From: Roseiarcus sp050012775
Lineage (GTDB): Bacteria > Pseudomonadota > Alphaproteobacteria > Rhizobiales > Beijerinckiaceae
Direction of reading: 5' to 3'
NCBI GenBank assembly: GCA_050012775.1
Contig: JBEKGN010000009.1
Coordinates: 62,001-126,000 of the forward strand
Length of the DNA stretch: 64,000 nt
Position 1 is the stretch's first letter, and every line of letters begins with the position of its first letter. The position numbers were made by a program, and so were the translations under genes. The notes beneath the pieces were generated by a model. That model worked only from the letters and a program-made list of their open reading frames with translations. It did not search any database and was not told the origin of the DNA. Below are positions 52,693 through 60,350 of this stretch, one piece after another.

Positions 52693-53325
52693 ATGTCGAA
52701 ACGTCCGCGACAGCACCTGTCACCGCCGCAAGAGGTGCGCCCTTCGTCCACATGGGCAAAGATATGGAGAACTGCGCCCTTTGTCGGCGCTATCTTCGTT
52801 GCGCTGTTTGGCTTTTTGCAGAACGGCGACACGGTCGTCGGAAATGCGACCAAGCTAACGTCCTGGCTTCGAGATGACGCGCACTTTAAGGGGGCCTGGT
52901 GGAACGGCGAGGGCGAGGTGATAGACGATGGCACGGCCGCCGCCGCGCCCGAAGATGTTGTTTGGATAAGTCTCGACTCCACCGGTGGTCGCCTGTTTGG
53001 AACGGTACATAGCCCAAAGCTCTGCGCCTACTTTCCTTGGCCGTACGTCTCATTCGAGGGCACTAACAGTGTGTTCGGCGCGTCCGGCAGCGCCTTCGAA
53101 ATTGTAGAGGGCAAGGTTACGACGTTAGATCACTTTCGATTAAAACTGCAGGGCGGCGGAGACCTGCTGGTGCTTCAGGGCGACGAGGACGGGCCTGTCT
53201 TCAAGAAAACCGTTACCCTCCACCGAATGGCGGCCGAGGCAAAGGATCGGTTGGAGGGCGTGGGGGACCTGTGCGAGGACTTAATGAGGATTGTCCGCGC
53301 TTTGAGGGACCGAAAGAGACCGTAG
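52693..53325 (+). CDS. Membrane-anchored hypothetical protein
   Basis: 210 residues. One TM helix near residues 26-43 (TAPFVGAIFVALFGFLQ) after a basic N-terminus, then a soluble domain of beta-strands (GAWWNGEGEVIDDG; VVWISLDSTGGRLFGTVHSPKLCAYFPWPYVSFEG). The overall form resembles small island-encoded effectors with an unknown exterior sensor domain; function not assigned. Confidence 0.55.
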   Translation: MSKRPRQHLSPPQEVRPSSTWAKIWRTAPFVGAIFVALFGFLQNGDTVVGNATKLTSWLRDDAHFKGAWWNGEGEVIDDGTAAAAPEDVVWISLDSTGGRLFGTVHSPKLCAYFPWPYVSFEGTNSVFGASGSAFEIVEGKVTTLDHFRLKLQGGGDLLVLQGDEDGPVFKKTVTLHRMAAEAKDRLEGVGDLCEDLMRIVRALRDRKRP

Positions 53326-53621
53326 GGGCCGCTGGCCCCCGCCCGTACAGTGGTGCCGAGCGGTGGGTAACTGCGGTGACCCGACCGAGCCGCGCTCACC
53401 GTTGGCGATCATCTGCTGCGCCACAAACGGCTCGGCCACGCTCATGACTTTGACTCGACACGCGAGCCACCGCCTTCGGTGACGCACCAGAGAGGATTTT
53501 GTCGCAAGGCCAACGCTTGTCGCTCGCAGTCATGAAAATCGACGTTGAGACCGAAAAAACGCAGCGTTTCCGCGTGAAAGCACCATTTTACCAATTTGTC
53601 GTTTTTCGCGCTTGGTTTGGC

Positions 53622-53765
53622 TCAGCGGCATCTCGGGTGTCGCCGGCTCGGTTCGGCGATCTCATGGGCTGCGGACAACGTGAACTTCACCGCCAGCACG
53701 TCGCCGAGCCGGCCGTCACGGTCGGCTTGCTGAACGACGTACGTCTTGCAAGTGAAGCGCTTCAT
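53622..53765 (-). CDS. Small ORF coupled to the envelope-protein cassette
   Basis: 47 residues. The ATG (53763-53765) overlaps the stop of the preceding gene as TGATG, a strong sign of coupling. The sequence reads MKRFTCKTYVVQQADRDGRLGDVLAVKFTLSAAHEIAEPSRRH, with a plausible small alpha/beta pattern. The C-terminus may be truncated relative to relatives. No function known. Confidence 0.45.
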   Translation of the reverse strand: MKRFTCKTYVVQQADRDGRLGDVLAVKFTLSAAHEIAEPSRRHPRCR

Positions 53766-54160
53766 CAGAACCCCGCGTCCAGGCACATCTGAGCCGCGAT
53801 CGGGCCTAACGCGGCCTTGGTCCAAGCGTTGCTGCCGGCCACCGTGTAGAACTGATATGGGGCGGTCATGCGGCCGGAACCATCGCTGCTCAGAGCGATG
53901 TACTTCCCGCAGATGGCGTGCCCGTTGAAATTGCCGACGAGGTCTTCGGTGGGGCGAACGCGCATGGCAACCACCTGCACTGAGTCGGGGTATTTCATCT
54001 GGCTGGCCAACGACGATCTGATCTGGGCAGCTTCCGTGTCGGCGTAGCTGTCGTCGCCGACCAGCGGCAGATACACCGGGGCCGGCTCGAACTCCCCCGC
54101 GTACGCCGGCGCGCTGAAGGCGACGGTCGAGGCGAGGAGGATTACGGTGAAGGTTTTCAT
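53765..54160 (-). CDS. Secreted hypothetical protein
   Basis: 131 residues with signal peptide MKTFTVILLASTVAFSAPAYA. The mature part has IRSSLASQMKYPDSVQVVAMRVRPTEDLVGNFNGHAICGKYIAL and two cysteines (ICGK, QMCLDAGF) that could pair. Sequences with YPDSVQ / DPDSAQF-type motifs are often found in tandem in alphaproteobacterial islands; role unknown. It abuts the membrane-protein gene upstream. Confidence 0.6.
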   Translation of the reverse strand: MKTFTVILLASTVAFSAPAYAGEFEPAPVYLPLVGDDSYADTEAAQIRSSLASQMKYPDSVQVVAMRVRPTEDLVGNFNGHAICGKYIALSSDGSGRMTAPYQFYTVAGSNAWTKAALGPIAAQMCLDAGF

Positions 54161-54640
54161 CTATCGGCCCAACCCAGCAGTCTTACACGCGGTGTAGGCT
54201 CCGCCCTCTTCTTCGAGGACGAGCGTGATTACGTCATAGCCGCGGATTTTGGCGAAATACAGCTCGTCGCCGCCGTAGCCGCCGAACCCGTTCTTCGCAT
54301 TGACGATACCGCACACAGCAACCTCGCCGTTCGGCAGGCGAGCCGACCGCATACCCGAGAACTGTGCAGAGTCAGGGTCCCGCAGGTTCCCGCGCACCGC
54401 GCGTTCGATCAGAAAACCGCGGCCACCTAGTGGGTCCGAGGCACCGTCCGCGCCGTGATAGTGACCGTCGGAGCCGGCACTGTTGGCCGCGAGCGTGGCG
54501 ACGAGGGCGGAAAAGCCGAGAACGCCCCACAGCCACTTCGAGATTGGCTTGCGCTGAGGCAGGGCTTTATCGAATGCAGCCACTACGGCGCTGGTGTCCC
54601 GAGTGCTGACAAGGCTAGCTCTGAGTTCTTGGTTGGTCAT
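54161..54640 (-). CDS. Membrane-anchored hypothetical protein with DPDSAQF motif
   Basis: 159 residues. A single TM near residues 36-53 (KWLWGVLGFSALVATLAANSAG), then NLRDPDSAQFSGMRSARLPNGEVAVCGIVNAKNGFGGYGGDELYF, a recurrent sequence pattern related to the next protein's YPDSVQ region. Two cysteines (VCG, ACK). It directly abuts the secreted-protein gene, so they are one operon. Confidence 0.6.
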   Translation of the reverse strand: MTNQELRASLVSTRDTSAVVAAFDKALPQRKPISKWLWGVLGFSALVATLAANSAGSDGHYHGADGASDPLGGRGFLIERAVRGNLRDPDSAQFSGMRSARLPNGEVAVCGIVNAKNGFGGYGGDELYFAKIRGYDVITLVLEEEGGAYTACKTAGLGR

Positions 54641-54649
54641 GGGAACCTC

Positions 54650-54967
54650 CTATTTCCCTGCAACCAAGTTGTCGAAACCGCCGCCGTGAGCAGTCTGGAT
54701 CAAGCCGATCATAAGCCTGGCCGCTTCGATGCCGTCGGTCACCGCGCGATACGCAAAGATCAACGGCTTGCAGCGTGCATCCGCGGCGTCAATGGCCGGG
54801 TCCATCCCGATCTGGTTGTGCAAGCGAGCGTATGTGTCGATGAAACATATCGTATAGGCATGCAAAGCAGCGTGACGAACTTCGTAGCTTGCAGCCTGAG
54901 CCGCGGAAACGGAGAAACCGACGGTCGAGGCGAGGAGAATGGCGCTGAAGGTTTTCACGAGGAACAT
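54650..54967 (-). CDS. Secreted hypothetical protein, first gene of the envelope cassette
   Basis: 105 residues from the ATG at 54967 (GGAAATAGG upstream; a GTG at 54958 is possible). The signal peptide VKTFSAILLASTVGFSVSAAQA is nearly the same as that of the secreted protein two genes on, so the two 5' ends are duplicates at DNA level. The mature part is short and helical (YEVRHAALHAYTICFIDTYARLHNQIGMD). Confidence 0.55.
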   Translation of the reverse strand: MFLVKTFSAILLASTVGFSVSAAQAASYEVRHAALHAYTICFIDTYARLHNQIGMDPAIDAADARCKPLIFAYRAVTDGIEAARLMIGLIQTAHGGGFDNLVAGK

Positions 54968-55148
54968 CCTATTTCCAGGCCCGCCTGCGGACCCCTCATT
55001 GCGGCCCTCCCGCGAACGGAAGAAACTGGCTCTACCCGTAAGATACCGGCAAAAAGTTGTAAGTGACTTACTAAATTGAGACGTAATCGTATTTGTCTTC
55101 CATGCCGCTGATTTGCCCCCGCGCGTACGTTCGCTCCGGGGGATGTGC

Positions 55149-55553
55149 ATGGCCGATCTTCGTAGGCGCTTTGGTCTTCTGGTCGCCGCCAACCGGAAAC
55201 GGCGTGGCTTGACGCAAGAACAGCTCGCCGAGGCCGCCGACATCAGCTCTGACATGGTGGCGAAGATCGAGACCGGGGCCTCCGGGGCTCGTTTCCCCGT
55301 GATCGAACGGCTCTCCGCCGCGCTCGACGTTGACCCCGCGGAGCTGTTCACTTCCGAAATGCCGTCGGGCCTGATCAGGCGCAGCGCGTTTCTTGAACTC
55401 TCTACGCGCCTCGCCGGTCTGTCAGGGGCTGACCTGGCTTGGATTTCCGGGATCGTGGAGGCGGCTCTGGCCCCCAAGGTTGGCGAGCCCCACGCGCCGG
55501 CTCAGCTCACCCGGTCCGCACCTAGAACCCGGCGGCCAAAGCGCGCGACGTGA
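55149..55553 (+). CDS. XRE-family HTH regulator
   Basis: 134 residues from the ATG at 55149 (an ATG at 55143 is also possible). HTH_XRE at about 5-65: RFGLLVAANRKRRGLTQEQLAEAADISSDMVAKIETGASGARFPVIERLSAALDVDPAELF. A short helical C-terminal part may dimerise. It is divergent from the envelope-protein cassette and is its likely regulator. Confidence 0.85.
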   Translation: MADLRRRFGLLVAANRKRRGLTQEQLAEAADISSDMVAKIETGASGARFPVIERLSAALDVDPAELFTSEMPSGLIRRSAFLELSTRLAGLSGADLAWISGIVEAALAPKVGEPHAPAQLTRSAPRTRRPKRAT

Positions 55554-55597
55554 GGGCGCGGCGACCGTCATCGCCTGGCAGTGTGGCGGCCGTCTCG

Positions 55598-55611
55598 TGC
55601 AAGTAATTGCA
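55598..55611 (-). repeat. 14-mer copy 6 (inverted orientation)
   Basis: TGCAAGTAATTGCA on the plus strand, the only copy in reverse orientation. It is 45 bases after the XRE gene stop. Confidence 0.85.
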
Positions 55612-55706
55612 TGCAAGATTTCAAATGCCTGTCCCGTACCTCGTCAAACACCCCAATCCATAACGAAAGCATTCTCGACCCAGGCCCACAGGGACGGCCG
55701 CGTACG

Positions 55707-55945
55707 CGCCGGAGCCGCGCTATGGGGTTTGGGGAGCGAGACCCGCCCGAGGAACGGTAGCGGCCTCTATTGTCGCTCTGGACGGCCGAATACCGATTGA
55801 GGTGGGAACCCCTCGCCATCATGCGCGATGCGTCCAGGCGCACGGAACCGGGACACTCGGCGCGGGCTAGCTTGAAGCACGGGCGGTCAGCATCGGCGGC
55901 GGGCGCAAGTGGGGCTCCCGGCGGGATCGCGCGTCGCGACGTTCA
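55707..55945. repeat. Diverged ~240-bp repeat, copy R1
   Basis: It aligns over most of its length to 57062-57310 at roughly 65% by eye, with shared blocks GGAGCCGCGC, CTGGACGGCC, AGCTTGAAGC-type and CTCCCGGCGGGA. It follows directly on the end of the leftward gene 55943-56515. Confidence 0.5.
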
Positions 55946-56515
55946 GCTCTGCCGTCCTGAAATCGTTGCCGATCGCGCCTTGAGCGAAACAGCGAGCGCC
56001 TTCGTTATGGCGCGCTCCTTGTCGGCGAAACCGCGCCCAGCAGGCGTCGCTTCAAATTCGCCCATGGCGGCGGCGAAAACTCGGTACTGCGTCCGCGTCA
56101 AGCGTAGGTGAACGCTGTGATGGGTCTTCTTGCCCTTCTCCGGCAGCGGAGCCCCTTCGAGCACTGCGGGCAGCTCCTTGGCCGTGCATTGCTCGGCGTA
56201 GTCCAGGCCTTTGCGCGCCGACACCGTGCCAGGGCGATTTCTGCTGTGTTCGGCCAAGACGGCCAATTTCGTCCAACCGATTTTCGAGTATCGCGACATC
56301 GGTTGTCCTGTGGGGCGGAGCCATCTGCCGACGTCCAGCAAATAGTAAAGCTTTCGTCGTTCGCGCGGCCTGGTCCTGACGAGGTCGGCGACGCTGCCCG
56401 GCTTAGCCTCCTCCAGCTCGCACAGCGCCAAAGCAAGCTCAATTCGGTTCTCGTTTGTCGCGTCCGCGAGCTTCAAGACCTTCTTGAGCACCGCCGACGG
56501 TCGTTTCGTTGCCAT
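55943..56515 (-). CDS. Hypothetical protein, phage/plasmid-like
   Basis: 190 residues from the ATG at 56515. A helical N-terminus (MATKRPSAVLKKVLKLADATNENRIELALALCELEEAKPGSVADLVRT) followed by RRKLYYLLDVGRWL and KIGWTKLAVLAEHS, giving the look of a small DNA-binding or adaptor protein. HHSVHLRLTRTQYRVFAAAMGEFEA near the C-terminus. No family recognised. It is followed by repeat R1 and 14-mer copy 6. Confidence 0.5.
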   Translation of the reverse strand: MATKRPSAVLKKVLKLADATNENRIELALALCELEEAKPGSVADLVRTRPRERRKLYYLLDVGRWLRPTGQPMSRYSKIGWTKLAVLAEHSRNRPGTVSARKGLDYAEQCTAKELPAVLEGAPLPEKGKKTHHSVHLRLTRTQYRVFAAAMGEFEATPAGRGFADKERAITKALAVSLKARSATISGRQS

Positions 56516-56912
56516 CGCTGTCTCCCCGAGCGGGGAGCATATCGACAAGTGGTTCACGCCGCCTTACGGCATCCTGCAATTCACTGCGTGCAATTTGGGC
56601 TGTATCTCGCGCCCACGGTGACGGCGAAGCTATCTTCAGGTCGTCCAGCATCTTGGGCCAACTCTTCCAGATCGCGTCCGCGCTCCGCCAAGGTGTGGTG
56701 CGAAACCAGCCGGCGTGCCGTCACGTCAACAATCGTCTGTGGCCCCACCTCGCACAACATAGGCGGTCCAGACGAGCCCGTGGTGCTCGACGCGCCGCTG
56801 GGGGTGGGCAAGTGCACGCAATCGCTGGATCAGCGTCTTTGCAACCATCAAGCACGGAAAGCGGCACCGCTCCGCTGTGGCGGATTGGGCCAAAGGTCCC
56901 GCAGAGGTTTTG

Positions 56913-56926
56913 TGCAATTACTTGCA
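56913..56926 (+). repeat. 14-mer TGCAATTACTTGCA, copy 7
   Basis: Exact copy, in a stretch without a gene, 136 bases before repeat R2. Confidence 0.85.
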
Positions 56927-57061
56927 CCAAATGGCCAGACCCTCGGAAAGCTCGGGTGAGGTCCCATAGGCGGTCAACGGGGCCGGCTACGCGGTGGCCG
57001 CGGCTCCATTCCAATTGCAGGCACCCTCCGTCAGACCCGCAGAGGCAGCGTCGCACAGGCC

Positions 57062-57310
57062 TTGGAGCCGCGCCATGGCGTGCGGGGAGGCGAGAGGTGA
57101 CGGAAGGGCACTGGCGGGCTCTGTAATCGCTTCTGGACGGCCCATATGCCTATCGAGGGGGGACCCCCCGATTGTGCGCGGCACGTCCCGGTGCAACAGA
57201 CCCCGACGCCCGGCCCGCGCCAAGTTGAAGCGCAGACGGCCAGCACCCCGCGGCGGCGGCGAGCTGGGGGTCCCGGCGGACTGCCTCAGTGCACGTCGCA
57301 ATTTCAAAAC
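57062..57310. repeat. Diverged ~240-bp repeat, copy R2
   Basis: Partner of R1. Both lie between a leftward gene and a 14-mer, the place a cassette-end structure would occupy. Confidence 0.5.
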
Positions 57311-57547
57311 TGACTGTTTGCTCTCCACCATGTCCTCTTTCGCTCACTTTGTTCGCTCGCTCCGTTTCGGGGGAGACACGAAGGTCGTCACCCGTAAGCG
57401 AAGCGCAGCGGGGGGCACTACTGTCTCCATTGAGTGTTTCCTCTCTAGACCCCTGATTTAAATGGAGATAGTGGTTATAGATAGTTAGTAATACAGTAGT
57501 CTGGATGAAACAGTCAGTTCTGACATTAATTGCATTTGATAGGGCGC

Positions 57548-58246
57548 TTATGCCGATAGCGGATTGAATTTCTGCCCCACCGACGCGGCTTGGGCCTTCA
57601 TGACGTACAGTTCCGCCGCCGCGCCCGCGTACTTTCTGATGACCGGCAAGCTCGGATGATGGTAGAATTTCATTCCTTTAACTGGCAGGTCGGGATCGCC
57701 AGTGTCGGCATCCTGAGCCGCTGCAGCCGCCATCTTCGCCCCGACCATGAACCCTGTCCAATCGTCGAGGACGCACTTCAGGATGGCTACCTGATAGCCG
57801 TCCGGCCATACGTCAGCCAAGCCGACCAAGCAGCCGTGTTCCTTGCTCGACACTTTGACCTTGCCGCCTTCGATCAGGTCGTGGGTCTTCCATGGCTTGC
57901 CGGCTTCCGCTGCCTCTGCGATGGCGTGTTGGTCGATCTCGCGGGCTAGCCATACGCGGCGCATTTCGTTCGCGACCCGCTGGGGCGTCTTCTTCACCGC
58001 TTCTCCCGGGCCAAGGACGCGGACGATTTTGGTCCGCACGCCTTCGATGGCCGCCTTCTCACAATAAAACGGCGGCCGGTCGAAGTAGCGGTCCACTGTG
58101 CTCATGGACCACCCAGTAGCCTTGACCCAAGTGTCCATGGACAAGGCGGCCCACTTGTAACCACCCCGTTCATAGGGCGCTTTGGCGATTACCGCGTGGA
58201 CCAAAGCGACGAGCTTTTTGAGCTTCTGACCCGTAACGGATTTCAT
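57548..58246 (-). CDS. Hypothetical protein with HTH-like N-terminus
   Basis: 232 residues. KWAALSMDTWVKATGWSMSTVDRYFDRPPF suggests a helix-turn-helix of the kind found in replication or phage regulatory proteins. A middle basic segment (RTKIVRVLGPGEAVKKTPQRVANEMRRVWL) and the terminal YHHPSLPVIRKYAGAAAELYVMKAQA show no known family. It is the last gene before attR and could serve island replication or regulation. Confidence 0.5.
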   Translation of the reverse strand: MKSVTGQKLKKLVALVHAVIAKAPYERGGYKWAALSMDTWVKATGWSMSTVDRYFDRPPFYCEKAAIEGVRTKIVRVLGPGEAVKKTPQRVANEMRRVWLAREIDQHAIAEAAEAGKPWKTHDLIEGGKVKVSSKEHGCLVGLADVWPDGYQVAILKCVLDDWTGFMVGAKMAAAAAQDADTGDPDLPVKGMKFYHHPSLPVIRKYAGAAAELYVMKAQAASVGQKFNPLSA

Positions 58247-58445
58247 AACTTCCTCGGTGTTCTAAGCAGTTTGCTTGAATGTAAGTGCCGAAATGAGCTA
58301 TGCTGTTCTTACCGCAACGTCAGAGCCAACGATTGGAGGGCTGAATTTTCGTCATGGAACTTTCGGAAATCTCCTTTGATTTTCAATGGCACATTGCGGC
58401 CATCATGGAACACCTAGACGGTTGAATTGGTTCAATTCTTGAGCC

Positions 58446-58461
58446 CCGGCCAGGGGCACCA
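58446..58461 (+). repeat. attR core (direct repeat, right)
   Basis: CCGGCCAGGGGCACCA, identical to the tRNA-Leu 3' end at 24852-24867. The preceding GGTTCAATTC is similar to, but shifted from, the tRNA T-arm, as expected at a crossover edge. Confidence 0.88.
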
Positions 58462-58663
58462 AGGGCTTTCCTCGTCAAGTCGCCTCGGCGCCGATTTTCA
58501 TCGCAAAATCAATCTGCTGGAATCGCGCTGTCGCCATGCGAAGGAGCGCGGGACATGGATTGGCGCCGCCATTTCGACGGACAGACGCTCCCTTGGCGGC
58601 GGGAGCCGCGTGAGCCAGACGGCAACGCCCGGCGCGGAACGGCGCCGCGGCGGCAGGGCGATC

Positions 58664-58843
58664 TTAGTTCGAATTATCGTCCGTCGACGGTTGCGCCTGC
58701 GCGGTCTGCGGCGGCGAAGCCTGGTCGTTCGCCGCCGAGGCGGCGTGATATCCACACGCCGCCGTGGGCGTCAAAGTCGCGGCTACAAGGCCGCAGCCGA
58801 GCAAGACCGCCAATATCGTCGAGCGCATGAGAAGCCTCCGCAT
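58664..58843 (-). CDS. Small exported hypothetical protein
   Basis: 59 residues from the ATG at 58843 (58828 also possible). Signal-like MRRLLMRSTILAVLLGCGLVAATLTPTAA, then a short polar tail rich in Gln, Ser and Asp. The LLGC stretch is not followed by a typical lipobox context, so it may be cleaved by ordinary signal peptidase. No function known. Confidence 0.45.
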   Translation of the reverse strand: MRRLLMRSTILAVLLGCGLVAATLTPTAACGYHAASAANDQASPPQTAQAQPSTDDNSN

Positions 58844-58921
58844 CGCCCGTCCAGCGATTGGCATTCTAACGCGGACGCGCTCTCCTGCAAAGCGTTCCGT
58901 TCGCGACGGATCGCGCCTCGC

Positions 58922-59353
58922 CTACATCGCATGGACGACGACGTTGAAGTGCAAGGAGCCGCCCGCCGCGAAGAACTCGTCGAATGCGAACGCGTCCTCG
59001 CCCACGAAGTCCGCCGCCGCGGTGTAATTGACGACCCATGCGGGCACGCGCCGGGAATTGCAGTTCGAGCGAGGATTCTCCGGTTTGAAATAGACGAAGT
59101 CCTGCGTTCGGCTCAGCGTCGCCATCCCGTGCGCGGGCTCGCTCTCCATGCGTCCCGACGTGCCGGGCGTTTCGGTGCAATCGGGATTTATCGAGGTGAA
59201 AACCTGAACCTTGACCGTCTGGCCCCGCGCGACCGTAATGTTTTTGGTCACGAGGGCTTGGCTGCCGCCGTTCGTGATCTGCACGCCGTTGGGCGCGCAA
59301 GCCGCGAGCGTGAGCGCCGCCAAACCCGCAAAGGCCAAGTGAACCGATTTCAT
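58922..59353 (-). CDS. Lipoprotein, paralogue 1
   Basis: 143 residues from the ATG at 59353. Lipobox LTLAAC at about residue 19. The mature part contains NPDCTETPGTSGRM, DFVYFKPENPRSNCNSR and DFVGEDAFAFDEFF, all shared with the next gene. The four cysteines are spaced to form two disulfides. The Ig-like beta pattern suggests an outer-membrane or periplasmic binding module of unknown ligand. Confidence 0.7.
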   Translation of the reverse strand: MKSVHLAFAGLAALTLAACAPNGVQITNGGSQALVTKNITVARGQTVKVQVFTSINPDCTETPGTSGRMESEPAHGMATLSRTQDFVYFKPENPRSNCNSRRVPAWVVNYTAAADFVGEDAFAFDEFFAAGGSLHFNVVVHAM

Positions 59354-59468
59354 AAGCCCCCCACAGAGCAACGCAAAAAATGTCCTTGCCGCGCGGCGCG
59401 CCGCAAAGCGTCGACGCCGGTCAAATCGCGCGATGGGAACGCTCGGCGGAACCGTCACGGCGCATCGA

Positions 59469-59921
59469 TTATTCGACAGTTACGTTGACATCGTTGTGAT
59501 AGGCCTTGCCGCCGGGAAGGAATATCTCGAACGAAAAGTGATCCGCGCCGACGAAATCAGGGCGGGGACGATACGTCGTGACGAGGCCGAAGCCTTTTTT
59601 CATATTGCAATTCTCTCGCGGGCTCCCTGGCGGGTATTCCGGAAAATCCAGTCCCCTTTCGATCGTGACTTCGCCGCCCGACGGGGGGCTCACCACACGA
59701 CCCGTGGCGCCCGGAATCTCCGAACAGTCCGGATTCTCCGCATAGGCGAAGCCGGCCCGAACCGACGTTCCCTGCCGCGTCGTGAAATTCTTCGTGCGGC
59801 TGATCTCGCTGCCGCCGTTCAAGACCTGCACGTTCTCAATCGCCGGAACCGGCCCCGAGGGCGCGCAGCCCCCCAGGGTTAGCGCCGGCCAAACGAACGC
59901 CGCCAATCGAATTCGCCTCAT
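59469..59921 (-). CDS. Lipoprotein, paralogue 2
   Basis: 150 residues from the ATG at 59921. Lipobox LTLGGC. Shares NPDCSEIPGATGRV, YPPGSPRENCNM and DFVGADHFSFEIF with paralogue 1, so the pair arose by tandem duplication. It reads in the same direction, 115 bases upstream of paralogue 1. Confidence 0.7.
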   Translation of the reverse strand: MRRIRLAAFVWPALTLGGCAPSGPVPAIENVQVLNGGSEISRTKNFTTRQGTSVRAGFAYAENPDCSEIPGATGRVVSPPSGGEVTIERGLDFPEYPPGSPRENCNMKKGFGLVTTYRPRPDFVGADHFSFEIFLPGGKAYHNDVNVTVE

Positions 59922-60350
59922 CGCTCCCCTCCAAGGCCTGTGAAGCCCGCGCCGGCCGCGCCGGATTTGACCAACCTCCGCCGGGCGGCGCCCTCGCCGA
60001 ACCGCAACGACCACCTTCGGCGGATTTTGGCAACGCCAAAACGGCCGGCGCGGTCGTGTCCGCCTCAGCGGCGGCGCGCCCCCGGGCCTGCCCCGCCTCT
60101 TCTCGGCGCCTGCGAGCGCCCGTCGCGCGCGAGCGGGCAGAGGCGCCGGGGCGATCGACCGCGGGCGCGATCGAGCCCCGCAAACCGCCGCGTCCCGAGA
60201 CAGAATCCAGGAAGTCCGGAGCGGGACTTGCGCCCTGACGCGCGGCGTCGCGGCCTCGGCCGAGACGAAAGCGGCGGCGCGGACGTTGAATTTGAAACAA
60301 TTCCTATTTCGGCCCTGCTGTCTTGTCATTCGATCCTTCGTCGGCGACGA
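59922..60350. other. 429-bp divergent gap, no gene
   Basis: Between paralogue 2 and the divergent Nramp-like gene. Very GC-rich; long frames here are shadows without ribosome sites. It must hold the two divergent promoters; I could not identify an Irr/ICE box by eye. Confidence 0.5.

Larger units (their letters stand above)
56516..57547. other. 1-kb gap without a supported gene
   Basis: Several overlapping leftward short frames (for example 56439-56651 and 56581-56817) have some coding look but no ribosome site or family match. It holds 14-mer copy 7 and repeat R2. From 57455 to 57545 it is distinctly AT-rich, which may mark the end of an inserted segment or a replication/promoter region. 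Confidence 0.5.
24852..58461. mobile_element. 33.6-kb integrative element inserted at the 3' end of tRNA-Leu(CAA)
   Basis: A perfect 16-bp direct repeat (24852-24867 and 58446-58461) matching the tRNA 3' end delimits the element. An integrase reading toward the tRNA ends five bases inside the left repeat, the usual layout for tRNA-targeting islands. The content is accessory: restriction-modification, reverse transcriptase, TIR, toxin-antitoxin-like pairs, a second recombinase, pseudogenes and orphan ORFs. I see no conjugation, relaxase or capsid genes, so it looks like a non-self-transmissible or satellite island. Base composition is patchy (the TIR gene is much more AT-rich), which suggests repeated acquisition. 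Confidence 0.9.

Noticed and set aside
53499..53792. A rightward 97-codon frame opposite the small coupled ORF
   Set aside because: It overlaps the better-supported leftward ORF 53622-53765 and the end of the secreted-protein gene, and has no ribosome site or recognisable sequence.
29123..56926. Integron attC sites
   Set aside because: The seven 14-mers lack the RYYYAAC/GTTRRRY core sites. The recombinase lacks anything I can recognise as the extra IntI-specific helix. The resemblance is only in the cassette-like layout.
24852..58461. CRISPR array
   Set aside because: No series of equal-length direct repeats with unique spacers was found. The repeats present are far apart and of mixed types.
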